Shown one piece after another: positions 1-10,847 of a stretch of DNA of 64,000 bases. Origin of the DNA: Stereum hirsutum FP-91666 SS1. Its lineage: Eukaryota > Basidiomycota > Agaricomycetes > Russulales > Stereaceae. The translations under genes were made by a program, and so were the position numbers. Below the pieces are notes generated by a model. It did no database searches, was not told where the DNA came from, and worked only from the letters and a program-made list of their open reading frames with translations. Position 1 is the stretch's first letter. Each line of letters begins with the position of its first letter. The DNA is taken from contig NW_006763144.1 of NCBI RefSeq assembly GCF_000264905.1, positions 1,606,146-1,670,145 of the forward strand, in the 5' to 3' direction.

Positions 1-990
1 ACCCTCCTCCTCATCCACCCACGCCCTTCTACCTACCCCAAACAACCTCTGTACCAACCTCTCCATACACCCTCTACCCACTCTACCTGTCCCCATCCAT
101 TTCTCTCCAGTGGTTCCTCCAAATCAGCCCACTGCCCTGCCACCTCATCAAGCCCAACACCCAGCCCAGCTCTTCCTAGGCCTCTGGCTCGGGTTTTTTG
201 TGTCTGGGAGGTATCTATGGACATGTTAGAGTTTGGCCATGGTAAAATTTCGCCTATTTATCCATCCTTTCTGTTTCTATGGCCACCCTCCCCTCCTACC
301 CCCTCCTGCCTCCTCCTACCCCTCTAGAACAGCAGGAACCTTTGATCCTGCTCCCTTTTCTGCTCTAACTTGTATCTATCATGTTCCTCTACATGCACAA
401 TCTCTGTCTGCCTATGTAGCTGTCCTGTATAATTCCCCAGAGCATGTAGTATGTAATTAGGGGGAAAATGCGAAATATATTCATGTTTCATTTATTTCTT
501 TGGGTTTCCTGGTGTGATCAGAGCCTGTGTGAATAAGATACATCTATATGAGGCTCAACAGCTCATATCTGACTTGGCTTGGGTGAAAAAACAAGTACAG
601 AACCTGGGGAAAGGGAGAGCCACACTTGGGCCACAAAATACGCAAAAATCGAAATAAATTCATACAAACCCTATCTTGGACTCCAATATGAATGCATTGA
701 GTAGATATATACTCTACTTAGGTGTACTATATACATATGTAGGTCAGGGGTAGTAAAACAATAAAGGAGGAGAAAGGGAAGGGCTGGGCTGCAGGAGCCA
801 GTGGCACAGGCCAAGGCCGAACAGGAAACCCAAGTCTAGGGCAAGGGAAGTCAAAAAGGCCAGGCTATTAATGATAAATCATGGGGAATCATCCAAATTA
901 GGAGATGCCCAGATCAATATGCTGTTCCGACGGCTTCCCTAGCTGAGTAAGCATGAGAAGCAAAGAAGCACTGCCAGGTGACAGCGGACA
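1..990. other. gene-poor left flank, nothing recognised
   Basis: No ORF here shows a recognisable domain or plausible exon structure. The first 230 bases are pyrimidine-rich on the plus strand, and the rest is AT-rich and low in complexity. I see no gene, RNA gene or clear mobile element. Confidence 0.5.
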
Positions 991-997
991 GTTTGGG

Positions 998-1050
998 CTG
1001 GAATTACAATGTTGATGGACGGGACTTCCGGCTTCACATTGTAATTCCAG
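998..1050. repeat. 15-bp inverted repeat (hairpin)
   Basis: A perfect 15-bp inverted repeat has arms at 998-1012 (CTGGAATTACAATGT) and 1036-1050 (ACATTGTAATTCCAG) around a 23-base loop. No TA or other target duplication is evident and no gene is attached. It could be the core of a small palindromic element. Confidence 0.6.
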
Positions 1051-1177
1051 TGTATGCTGTGGTGTCGCGAGAATTCTACAGTTTACGATGATGGGTATTG
1101 GGGGCGTAAGGAGCCCAGTCTCTATCCACAGTGGTTCGACCCTCATGCTCCCTGGCTCCTTTATATTCCCATCTCTC

Positions 1178-1800
1178 ACTGTTACGACCGGGCTTAAGCT
1201 AGGCTTAAGGGCGGCGTCGGTTTCGTGAAGCGGGGAACGATTGAGTCGTTCGGCGCCGTCGGCTTGGGCGATCAGCAAGGGGCTTTGGAGGTTCCGGATC
1301 CGGGGTTCTGGCTTGGTTCGTCTAGACGCGGCGTCCGGTCTAGGATCGAGTTCGTTCAGATGAGGCGTCCTGCTAGAGCTGATGTGGATTCGAGGTTCTG
1401 ATGGTAAAGCTCTTCAGTAGTCGATATTCGAGGGGTATCGTCTTGAGGTCGCACAAGACGATATCGAGAATTCTGGTGAATTCAACTGAAACACTGTAGG
1501 TACGATACAAGTGAACAGGTTGGAGAATCTCGACTACCAAGGTCCGATATTTATACTAATACAAGTCCGTGTGAATCGCCACGTCATCTAGGTCTGCCAC
1601 ATCAGCCTAAGAGTTCGTCTGCTCCGCCGAGCCAGAGTCAAGCCACGCCAAGATAGTCTGTGTCAGACAGAAGTAACGTGTCCGCAGTCCTCCTACGTGT
1701 CCAGTCAACTATCGTATGTGTGGTGTGTTGTTGTCAAGTATGGTCAGTCGTAGTTCTGTTTTGTTTTGTTACCTTTTCGTGAATGACCTTTGAGTGCTTG
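1178..1800. mobile_element. possible degenerate LTR-like remnant
   Basis: The stretch begins with TGTTACGACC, which resembles the 5' end of many fungal Ty3 LTRs. It reads like regulatory non-coding sequence with no ORF. I found neither a matching CA end nor a target-site duplication, so this is only a suggestion. Confidence 0.15.
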
Positions 1801-2017
1801 GACGGCAAGTCCACGCTTTCTCTCTATCTGTTGCTGGTGAGTTCATTTCATTTTTCTATTCAATAGTTTCTTACTTATTTCTTCTTGTAGCATCATTAGT
1901 GTCCTTTTATATAGTAAATCTTCCAATTATATATTTCTTGCTCACCCTGGGATCCCTCCAGCCACTCGGGCAACTACTACCTCAACTTCTCAATAAGAAA
2001 CCCGCGGGTATATTCAT

Positions 2018-2177
2018 GAGTACCTGTGTGTACCTGCGGCCATGGCCGACCCGTAAGTACCTGTGCTTGTGCGGGTACCTGTATCCACGAGTACAAGTAT
2101 CCATTCCCACGGGTGCCACACCGGATACAGGTGTGGACTCCGAAGGAACAAGTACCTGTTCCGTGGGAACAGGTACT
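2018..2177. repeat. cluster of TACCTG words with a perfect 12-bp hairpin
   Basis: The word TACCTG or its complement recurs at least six times in about 160 bases. The cluster includes a perfect hairpin at 2151-2162/2166-2177 with a 3-base loop and a second stem at 2116-2122/2130-2136. The ORFs crossing the region on both strands follow from this low complexity and are not genes. It resembles the inside of a non-autonomous DNA transposon, but ends could not be fixed. Confidence 0.45.
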
Positions 2178-2600
2178 CGTACGGATATAATTGTGGCATG
2201 CCCTGGTAAGGAGCATACATATGGACATATTCTTTTTCCTTTTCTTTTCCTTTCCCTCTCCTTTTTTTATCATCAGAATCTCCTCTACCCTTCCCACTTC
2301 TCATCTCTCCAAATACATCCCGTTCCACTTACTCCAAGTTTCCCCTACGCCTCCTTGACTATGACTTCCAATCTCTCCTGACCTTACTTCTTCTACATTC
2401 CCATATCACTTCTGATTGGCTCCCTCACGTTCAACACATGTTACTCTGGTTAACTACTTCTCCTTTCTGATTGGCTACCCGGCTCTGATCCAGAGTCTGA
2501 CTATCTCGTCAACTGACTTGGCCGGCCTCTCCTTGCTTCTGTCTCTCACATTCTACCTGATTGGCATAGACCTTCTCCCTCAGCTCCTAGCCTCTTGTAG

Positions 2601-2882
2601 TACTGTAGATTTTCGACCTAAAGTTCATCCCCGGTCCACCGGGACCACCGAACTGAACCTGTTCGGGGGGACAGTCCACTGTCCCCATCCCTTGTGACAT
2701 CCCCATTTGGGTATATTTGACGGAATATTTTCCATATTTTCTCAGAACCCAACAAAAAACATACTAAAAAAGGTAATTGTCCCCTGTTCCCTGAGCTCAA
2801 CGAACTTTGGAGGGGGACAGGCTGGATTTGGAGGGTAAAGTTCCCATGCCACTGATGAACTTTAGGTCGAAAGTCTACAGTA
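2601..2882. mobile_element. MITE-like element with 29-bp terminal inverted repeats
   Basis: The left end 2601-2629 (TACTGTAGATTTTCGACC...) and right end 2854-2882 are inverted copies with one mismatch in 29 bases. The element is about 282 bp, has no transposase ORF, and both ends begin with TA followed by CTGTA. A TA target site and this end sequence fit non-autonomous Tc1/mariner-pogo type elements. The superfamily is inferred from the ends only. Confidence 0.75.
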
Positions 2883-3485
2883 TATATAGTGGTCTGCATA
2901 TATCTACATACTCTAGCTTTGAGCTTGTCAACACCTGGACTAGCTCCCTGACTCAATCTCAGCACAATCGCGCGCTTAATTTTCACCACCAGGACAGAGC
3001 AGTTTCTGTGTGCTCTAGATATACAGTTTTTGTATGTGCCCATCATGTTCCGCGATAGTAGGTATATTCAATGCCTGCATGCTCATCGCGCTCAGGCCTG
3101 AAAGGTTATTGACACCACAATGTATCAGCCAATGTTTTCTGCTGAGTCCTATTTATGTACGCTTCCAGATGCTGCTGCGGTCAGTGAAGCAAGAACTCTG
3201 ATGACAATTATCATCAGCCTGTGGACGTATTGAGCAGATACAGAGGCAGCCTCCAATACAAGTTTGTGAGCTGGACTTTCTGTGGCCCGGTCCTGATTTT
3301 TGCATGACCATCTGGCATCTGGAAGTAATTTTCGCTACCAAATACTCTACAGTATCTCTGATAAAATCCCCACCACAAATAAAGCTCAGAGAAGGATTGA
3401 GCAGGGTTAGAGATATCATTGTCAGAAAAGGTCTCTCAAGCAAGGTCAGTGCCACAACATGTGGAGCTTCCCTAGTATTTCAGGG

Positions 3486-3638
3486 TACTGTAGTTTTTCG
3501 ACCAACTGTTCGTCACGCGTCACGCGGGGGAAAATCTGAGGGTGCCGATGAGCTCCAATTAGAAATCGAGGTTCATCGGCCAACCCCAACCCTAGAAATT
3601 TCCTAATCGGGCGAACAGTTGGTTGAAAAAGTACAGTA
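3486..3638. mobile_element. short MITE-like element with 27-bp inverted repeats
   Basis: The ends 3486-3512 and 3612-3638 are inverted repeats with two mismatches in 27 bases, again starting with TACTGTA. The element is 153 bp and non-coding, with an inner stem (GCCGATGA/TCATCGGC). Its ends resemble those of the element at 2601-2882, so both probably use the same transposase source, but the interiors differ. Confidence 0.75.
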
Positions 3639-3659
3639 TTTCCAAGAGTTCTGATGCTC

Positions 3660-3745
3660 TCCAGGCGCCGCAGTGGCATGTACGGTTGCCACAGAGTCCA
3701 TGGATTGATTTCTTGTATCGCGGGTTCAAGCCACGCTTGTGCCGG
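3660..3745 (+). mobile_element. tRNA-like SINE head, copy 1
   Basis: A box A-like GGCGCCGCAGTGGCATG is followed about 45 bases later by a box B-like GGGTTCAAGCC. The interval 3681-3734 matches the reverse complement of 4585-4638 at 50 of 54 positions, which shows a dispersed repeat. No cloverleaf can be completed, so this is not called as a functional tRNA. Confidence 0.45.
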
Positions 3746-3917
3746 GTAGCTTCCACTCCCTCTCATTTATATATGGCATACTATTAGAGGTAATTTGAGA
3801 TGTCTTAGGCTGTAGCAGGCATATATGCATCCATGTAGCCTGTCTATCAATGGTATAGCACCCAGAGACCTCACAAATGCTCGAAAATGGACCTAAGTGA
3901 GTGAAAAAAGTGTATGC

Positions 3918-4020
3918 GTGCCTCGGATCGGACCCGGGGAGCCTTTGCCCTCTCTGCCGTGACTTGTGACGCTTGTGACTCAGTGTTACACGCGTGGTGC
4001 TGTGGCACCCAGTGGCCCAG
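3918..4020 (-). mobile_element. tRNA-like SINE head, different family
   Basis: On the minus strand a box A-like GGGCCACTGGGTGCC lies about 70 bases upstream of a box B-like GGGTCCGATCCGAGGC. The spacing is long for a tRNA without an intron, but the two boxes suggest a tRNA-derived repeat unlike the pair at 3660 and 4578. Confidence 0.3.
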
Positions 4021-4577
4021 GTCTGTGAATTATTTACGGTACTTGGTCTTCTACACAAAGCATCGGGAGTGATATAAATTGAGTGCTATGTAAACTTCTA
4101 TACATAAAGATGTCTTATGCGCCAAAAATTTGACATCCCCATTTTTCTATTGACTTCATTCGGAAGTTATGGTGAGGGACATTTGTAAATCGCAGGTTGC
4201 TGCTCCCCAAATATTCTACTGACCATCTGCAGCAAAGATGTGTTGGAATTTGTGGATATATCTTGTCCTTTTCACTGGAGGCGAGTACACAAATAGACCT
4301 ACAGACCTGGGGCCACATCACAATTGAGGCGCCACAAGAGGACTTGTCACAGGGGCACGTCACGGGAAGCGGCTCGTGCCGATGCCGCCTCCGACGCTCC
4401 GGGGTCCTTTTTTCGCCCGCTGAAAGCGTTTCTCGAGTTTCTGCAGCGTAAAGTTGTGCTAAATGCAGTAAAAAGTGACGAAAAACACGACTACCACTGC
4501 TTAAAGCACATCTAAATTGAGACATATTCCAAAAAGTACTAGAAAATGGCCAACATGGAGCCAGTTGAACTGAGTGT

Positions 4578-4660
4578 TGGCTGTGTGGCTTGAACTCGCG
4601 ACACGAGAAATCAGTCCATGGACTCTGTGGCAACCGTAGGCGTGCTATCTTACTGATGAG
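4578..4660 (-). mobile_element. tRNA-like SINE head, copy 2 (inverted relative to copy 1)
   Basis: The minus strand repeats copy 1 at 50 of 54 positions (4585-4638 against 3681-3734) and carries the box B-like GAGTTCAAGCC. The two copies lie about 0.9 kb apart in opposite orientation. They could be independent insertions or the ends of one larger element. Confidence 0.45.
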
Positions 4661-4954
4661 GCGTGGTAATCATAGAACTTTGAAAGGAGTTTGCGTAGGT
4701 AGATGCGAATAAGCGTAAGGCCCACGAGTGTTCAACCCGCTCGTCGGAGACGTGCGACTGATAGACAGGCCCCACGAGGTCCCACGGTTTCAAGTTCATC
4801 TTGCAACCATTGACTCTTTAGATCTAGCGGGTCTGGCGGTGTAGTGCTCTGCGGGCTCCCTGCACTCTTGCTACTTTCCTGAGCGGGCTCTCTTGCCATC
4901 AATACTCGACGCCTGGTTTAACCTGGTTCAGCTTTCGTTGAACTTCAGTATTCA

Positions 4955-7900
4955 ATGTCAATGACACTCGGCGCCGCGAAGGCTCGTCCGTCCGGTATAC
5001 CTACAACCGGCAAACCAAGCGCCATTCCTACCCCAGGACGAACACGCTCTGCCTCGGCTGCCTCCCACAGATCGTCAATGGCCACTGAAGATGATGAGGC
5101 AATGTCGACCGCATTCGCAGATGCCATAAAAGCGAACGATCCAGCCCTCCACCGTTCCTATGGCTCCACCGGTTTAGGGAAACTGTCTTATCAACCTGAT
5201 GCCGACGTACACCCCGCTCGATCTGGTCGCAAGTCTGTAGCAGGCCGGCCATCCTCCGTTGCCTCTTCTACCTCTGCTCTTGGTCTGTCTCGTAGAGCTC
5301 GTCCACTTACCCCAAACACGCGCTCTGTCAGTAGACAGTCGGAAAGGCGGAGCTCGAGCCGTATAGATGGGGTCTTTGACGTTGGAGACTGTGTGAGGAT
5401 TGAGAGCCTGGGCTTCGAAGGAGTGTTGAGATTTTTGGGTGAAATTGATGGGAAGGCCGGTCAATGGGCGGGTGTAGAGCTATCGTAAGTCGATAATCCT
5501 ATAGCCGCATCCTCCTTTATTCTCACAGGTTCCGATAAAAGTGGGGGTTTTTCAGGAAAAGGCAAGAACGATGGGTCTGTCGGCGGGTGAGCACAACATC
5601 TTTCTTATTCGTAGGTAACTTCCCGATCTGCTCCGTTCGTCAAGAGAATGTCGATATCGTAGTGCATTACGTTGCAGACAATTCTACTGTGTCTGTTGAA
5701 TTATTGGTTGTCGTCGAGTGTCTTCGCCGTGTGTTCCACAATATCGTGTTAATTATCTGCTTGACAGGAAACGCTACTTTGATTGTGCGCCCAAGTGCGG
5801 CGTCTTTGTTTCCACGACCAAATTATCTCCCCCGACTGTTGGACCACTCGCTTCAGGATCCCGGCCTTCTTCCGTGGCCTCATTACATGGCGGCCAAACA
5901 ATCGCTTCGTCCTCGAGCCATAGACCACCGTCAGTCTCCACAGGACGAGTCACTCCATATGGAAGAGCTTCTACAGCATCAATGAGAACCGGTAGGGTCA
6001 CGCCATCCTCGTCCTCCACGCGGACTGCCCCTACATCTGCAACGGCGTCGGCTCCCTCGCGCTACAACAAGACCAGCATAACCTCCACACCCAAGGCCCC
6101 CAATGCAGAGGCCAATTCTTACGCTTTTAGCCCTGGGTCTAGAGCTTCTCGCTACGCTGAAATGACGGCTCAGCAACTGACGGCTCGCGCTACCGAATCC
6201 GGCGGAGCAACAGGGCCAACAATTCCCCCATCTCCTCGTACACGTGTCCCCAGCTCACCTTATTCAGGCTCAACATTTTATTCGAATACCCCTACATCAT
6301 CCGCGAAGACTCCCAAGGCTGGATTAACATATCGTACCCCAGCCAATAATCCCGGCACACCGTCCCTCACACCCACTAAGCCCCGACCTTCGTCAAATGG
6401 CCCTCCACGACCCCGAATTCCTAGCTCTGTTGCCATGCCTCCACCTCCGTTTCCTATCACTCGCTCGATCTCTGCTTCCCTCGATGATTCACAATATGTT
6501 AGCACCTCGGAGGACGGCAATGTGGATATGTCTGATCTAATCTCGAACGGTCAATCTCTACGTGATAGGATCGCGCAGTTGGCATCGGGAAAGGTGTCTT
6601 CTTCGTCGTCACCACCCACCAGGCCGCCCTCTACCCCAGCCTTCGCACCAACAAATCACACCCCACAATCGGATACCTCGATGTCTACCCAGGCCTTACG
6701 GCTCGAGCTCGAGAGCGTGCATTCAGACAATAATCATTTGAGGCGTGTTGTAGAGGATCTCGAGACACGTCAGGCGGGCAACACGCAAGTCACGGAGACA
6801 CTGCGTACGGAACGTGATGACGCGCTCGCCCGTATCTCTACGCTAGAAGCCTCCCTGAAGACAACTGAACGATCCTCTAAGGAACAGGCCGTCAAAATGG
6901 AATCCCTCGAACGTACTCTTGTGATTGCCACCGCCGACATGGACAAGGCCCGAATGGATGGAGAGTCTCGGATACGGGACATGCAATCCCGGTTGGATGA
7001 CAAGGACACCCTCCTTCAAAATTTGAAAGAGGCTGTAGAACAAAAAGAGGGATTGGAGAGTGAGACTGATGCAATCTTGAAAACCAAAAATGCCGAGATT
7101 GCGTTACTCGAGGCCCGGGTCAACAAAGCTTACGCGGAGTTAGACGCAGAGCGAAAGGACCTGAGTAGTCAGGTAGACGAACTTCGTCAAGCTGGACAGG
7201 TACCCATCTTTTCTTCGGCCTCATCTTACCCTCTAACATTTATACAGGAAACCATCGCTCTCTACGAAGAACGGTTAAGTGCCGCGGAAAGCAAGCGATA
7301 TGAACAGGAGGACATGATTGTTTCCTTGCGCGAACAACTTCGATCCCATATCCGACCTCCTTCTCCTTCTTCTACCGCGCGCATAGCCTCCTCCGCTGCC
7401 CAGATCGAGAATGAAACTCTGCGCGACCAAGTTTCGCACCTACAAGACAAGGTTGCCACCCTCGAAGATAACTTGGAAGAAAATCGCGTCAATGCGGATC
7501 GGGAAGATGCATTACTCCGAGAGAAGTTGAAGCGGGCAAAGGAGAAGGAGGACGCTTTGCGACAGCAGGCCGTTGATAACGAAAAGGAGATGGAGCGTAT
7601 GGCCAAGTCCGAAAGCACAGCTCGAGGTCGTGTTGAAGAATTGGAAGAGGCTCTACGAGAAAGTGCTGTTGCTCTCGAGAATGCCCAAGCAGAAATCGAG
7701 GGTTTGCGATTCGAGATCGCGGTATGTCGTCTCACTTATGTTGGTGGGTTCAGGGCATTTACCTTTCTCGAACCACGCAGAATTTGGAGTCTCTGGCGTC
7801 CAATTCCCAAAGTCCGGCTGAACAACTTACTGAGATGGCTCGTCGAGCCACTGCCGATCGAGCACGCTACACCCAGGAATTGGGGCAACTCAGAGGAGAA

Positions 7901-9265
7901 ATCGACCAACTCAAGTCAGAGAAGGCCATCATCTCTCAAATGCTTGACGACAGAGATTCCTCTGTCAGCATGCGCGTCGATTACGATAAGGACGAGGTAA
8001 GTGGTTGTGTTCGAACAGTCAACCCACGCTCACAACCTGCCTTGCTAGACCATACGCCTCAATGAGGAGCTACGTCAAGAACTTGTCACTGAAAGGAACA
8101 TTTCCATCGAGTTGCGCAAAGAACTGAACCTTCGGTCCCAAGAAGCAGAATCAGCGCGTAAGAAGGCGTCACGGGAATTCCTCGCACAGGATGATCTGCC
8201 AGAGACGAAGCCAGTGTCGCCGTCTTCCTCTCGGCGTGAATCGGCTGCTGTACGCGAGGAATTGGCTGGTCTCAAGTAAGTCAACTCGACCTCTGTTCTG
8301 TTCGAGCCAGACCCGAACACTATCACCCTCTAGGCATATAATACAGGAGCTACAGAAGGAGAATGTTGCCACTGTTCAGTTGAATAGAGTACTCGAATCG
8401 GAAAATAAGCTTCTATTGACCGAAACAGAACAGCTTCGTGAGGTAGGCCTCCACCTCTCACTACCAAACGATCCATTCACTGTTTCTGCAGGAGATGAAG
8501 ACACTCGAGGATAATGTCGAGAAGAGTTTGCTTCGTCAAGAACAGGAGCTTGAACAGGAGGCTTTGTCGGGCGGCGACACCGCGTCACTGTCACGAGCGA
8601 TGAAAGAAATGAAAGCGAAGCACGAGGTATGCAGTTTCGTATGAAGAGGCAAGTAGTAACTTTAATACTTTCCCTTTGTCTGCGTAGATGGACATGGAAC
8701 AACTACGGAAACGACAGGCCGACAATGAAATGAAGAGTGCCAGGACGATCCATGATGTGAGTTGTCACCCGCTGGTCAGAGAAATCGTGTCATCTTCTGA
8801 CACTTGTCCATTTAGCTGAATAAGGAAGTGAGTGAACTAGAGAGCTTAGTTGAATCTAAGGTACGTACCAGGTTGACTGCATGAGTGACGACTGTTGATC
8901 GATGCGTCCATGATAGATTTATCGCGAGGTCAGTATTTATCTCGTATAGCGGCCGGTATTTTACTGACTATACACAGGACGAACTGGAGCAAGAGCTTGA
9001 GAGAATGAAGGAGAAGTTGTCCAGGAGCCAGCGCAAGTCGTCCAAGAACGCGTCCGACACGGTCAGCGGTGCGGTCGTGTGCGAGATCTGCGAGCAACAA
9101 GGTCATGACATTTTTGGATGTGACGTGCTGAAAGGAGAGGCGGCGCCGAGCCGGCCGGTGTCTGCGATGAGCGAGCAATCATCGGAGAAGGAGTTGTATT
9201 GTGAGGACTGTGGCGAACGTGGCCATTTGGCGACGGAGTGCGCTCACTCTATGGATGTGTTTTGA
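4955..9265 (+). CDS. tip1: CLIP-170/Tip1-like microtubule plus-end tracking protein
   Basis: Predicted to bind microtubule plus ends and regulate their growth. Twelve exons are proposed: 4955-5484, 5542-5586, 5768-7199, 7248-7721, 7781-7996, 8049-8275, 8334-8442, 8492-8626, 8688-8756, 8816-8860, 8917-8928 and 8978-9265, giving 1193 aa. After a Ser/Pro-rich N-terminus comes one CAP-Gly domain (about residues 145-210, with GKGKNDGSVGG assembled across two introns). A basic Ser/Pro-rich linker, a long coiled coil and two C-terminal CCHC zinc knuckles (C-x2-C-x4-H-x4-C, CEICEQQGHDIFGC and CEDCGERGHLATEC) follow. This order is diagnostic of CLIP-170/Bik1/Tip1. The 182-bp intron 2 is long for this region. 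The 12-nt exon 11 keeps frame whether included or skipped, so it is the least certain. The protein ends MDVF rather than in the usual acidic-aromatic EEY/F tail. Confidence 0.9.
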
Positions 9266-9496
9266 GTCTCTGACTGTGTCTTTGACGGTGTCTTTGTATG
9301 TTATGGCCTGAGCCGATATACCCCGCTCCTATCTTTACTGGCTATTTAACGGTCCCGATGGGGGCAAGCGCGAGAGTGACGTAGGGCGCGAGTGACGTCA
9401 GACCAGGGTCGGACGCGGTTCAAAAGCCAAGCTCGTCGCGACGAACTCTCTGCAAAACGTCTTCCTCCCAGCCCCGAAACCCAGAATACCCTCGCC

Positions 9497-10481
9497 ATGT
9501 CCTACGCCTCCGTCGCCGCCCATAATGCTCCCCCGCCCTCAGAGCAACCTCATGCTGATCCTTCTCTCCTCACCACACCGAGTGACGTGCAGCCTGTGGC
9601 CACAGCCGTCGACGACTCTGCCAAAGTCAATGTCGCCCCCGCAGATTTCAAGACCCATCCGTCCACATTGACCTCCGAGGTTGCGGACTCCATCCCTCCG
9701 TATCCGATATCTGAATCCCCTGCACCCACTGGAAAACCTTCCGCACGCAAACGCGCACATGACGCCGAGAAGAAGGCCGAGGCCAAGTCTCTCCAACTCT
9801 GGGGAACTATTCATGAGCAACTTATGCGACCCGCTGTAGCGGGTGGCCTCATCGGCGTTGGTTCGTATACTTATTATCAAATGGATCTAGTATAGCCAGC
9901 TTATACCTGTTTCATTATGGTAGTCAACGTCGGTCTTATGGCAGGCACCGCCTATGCGTACTACAGCCAGCCTCACTTACGCCGTGACATCAAGATGATC
10001 TCCTCCACTGTTATCGGAGGATTCCTTTTGCTTGGTGGAGAAGGATACCTTGCTGAGGCTTACCGCAACACGGCCCAAGGACAGGAGGAGGAGCGCAGAG
10101 CCAGAGAAGAAGGATCGGTAATCTACCGACACTTGCGGGAACAGGTCTTGAGGCCAGGCGTTCTTGGAGGACTTGTTGGTTTGGGTGCGTACCCATCGAT
10201 ACGTTTTCAATACTGTTAACTTATATGCCCTTCATCATGCTAGCCAACGTCGGTATCATCGGCACCGTTGGGTATTTCGCGTACACGAACTGGGACAGAC
10301 CCCACTGGGACAGGCGTACATTGTCCGCCATCTCAGTGGGCCTCCTGACGCTGTGGGGTGGCGAAGGGTCAGTGCTTTTCTTTTGCGGATCCTCATCACA
10401 CAATCTCACAGCTTTTTTTGATCACGTAGTTACATCGCTGAGCAGGTTCGCGAGGGCAAGATTCAACCGCCAAGGCCCTAA
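9497..10481 (+). CDS. OM14: OM14-like mitochondrial outer membrane protein with duplicated domain
   Basis: Exons 9497-9860, 9924-10184, 10244-10367 and 10430-10481 give 266 aa. The first third is a Pro-rich polar region. Two copies of a membrane module follow, each beginning LRP or MRP, then G/A-rich hydrophobic segments, a basic loop and GGEGYxAE. Each module matches the C-terminal half of yeast OM14, an outer-membrane protein reported as a ribosome/NAC receptor, in spacing and in the repeated P-V, Y and L-x-G positions. An intron sits at the same place and phase in both modules. The family call comes from remembered similarity and is moderate; membrane topology is inferred. The start is the first ATG of a long open exon. 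Confidence 0.7.
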
Positions 10482-10847
10482 ATTAGTGTAGAGCGTATTA
10501 GTCTTTTTTCGTGATTAGGGGATGTGTTTTTAAACTAGGTAGTTCCATGGACACAGAAGTGGTGTAGTTATACCTCTGTAATTCTCGGTGATTTGGATTC
10601 GTGATGTTCTCGTTTGAACACAATGAACATAGTTCGAACAAATATTGCGTGTGATCCCGTTGCGTGTGGCACCGGCAGTGAGTGGCGCGCGGGACTACAA
10701 CGCCCCGGCGACGGCCGAAACCCAAAATTTCGAGCGCAAGCCGACGAGGAAGTCCTGTGGCAATACCCTCTGACGCTGCTCGACTCATAACGCTACAGGG
10801 CGTACTCCCTTTCTCTAGTCGGCCGTCACCTTCCTGCTACATTCACC
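10482..10847 (+). promoter_or_regulatory. intergenic region upstream of NIP1
   Basis: This 366-base gap holds the 3' end region of the OM14-like gene and the upstream region of NIP1. No convincing ORF, TATA box or repeat is visible. Promoter function is inferred from position. Confidence 0.4.

Noticed and set aside
1794..2381. 195-codon plus-strand ORF with overlapping minus-strand ORFs
   Set aside because: It lies over the low-complexity TACCTG cluster, has no domain, and three frames are open together; an artefact of repeat composition.
3660..3745. Functional tRNA gene
   Set aside because: Box-like motifs are present but no acceptor stem or anticodon arm can be formed.
5587..5985. 132-codon ORF inside the CLIP gene
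   Set aside because: It reads the 182-bp intron and then exon 3 in the wrong frame; the CAP-Gly motif is contiguous only if this stretch is spliced out.
7262..7735. 157-codon antisense ORF
   Set aside because: Antisense shadow of the coiled-coil exon; Ser/Arg-rich composition mirrors Glu/Leu/Arg codons on the other strand.
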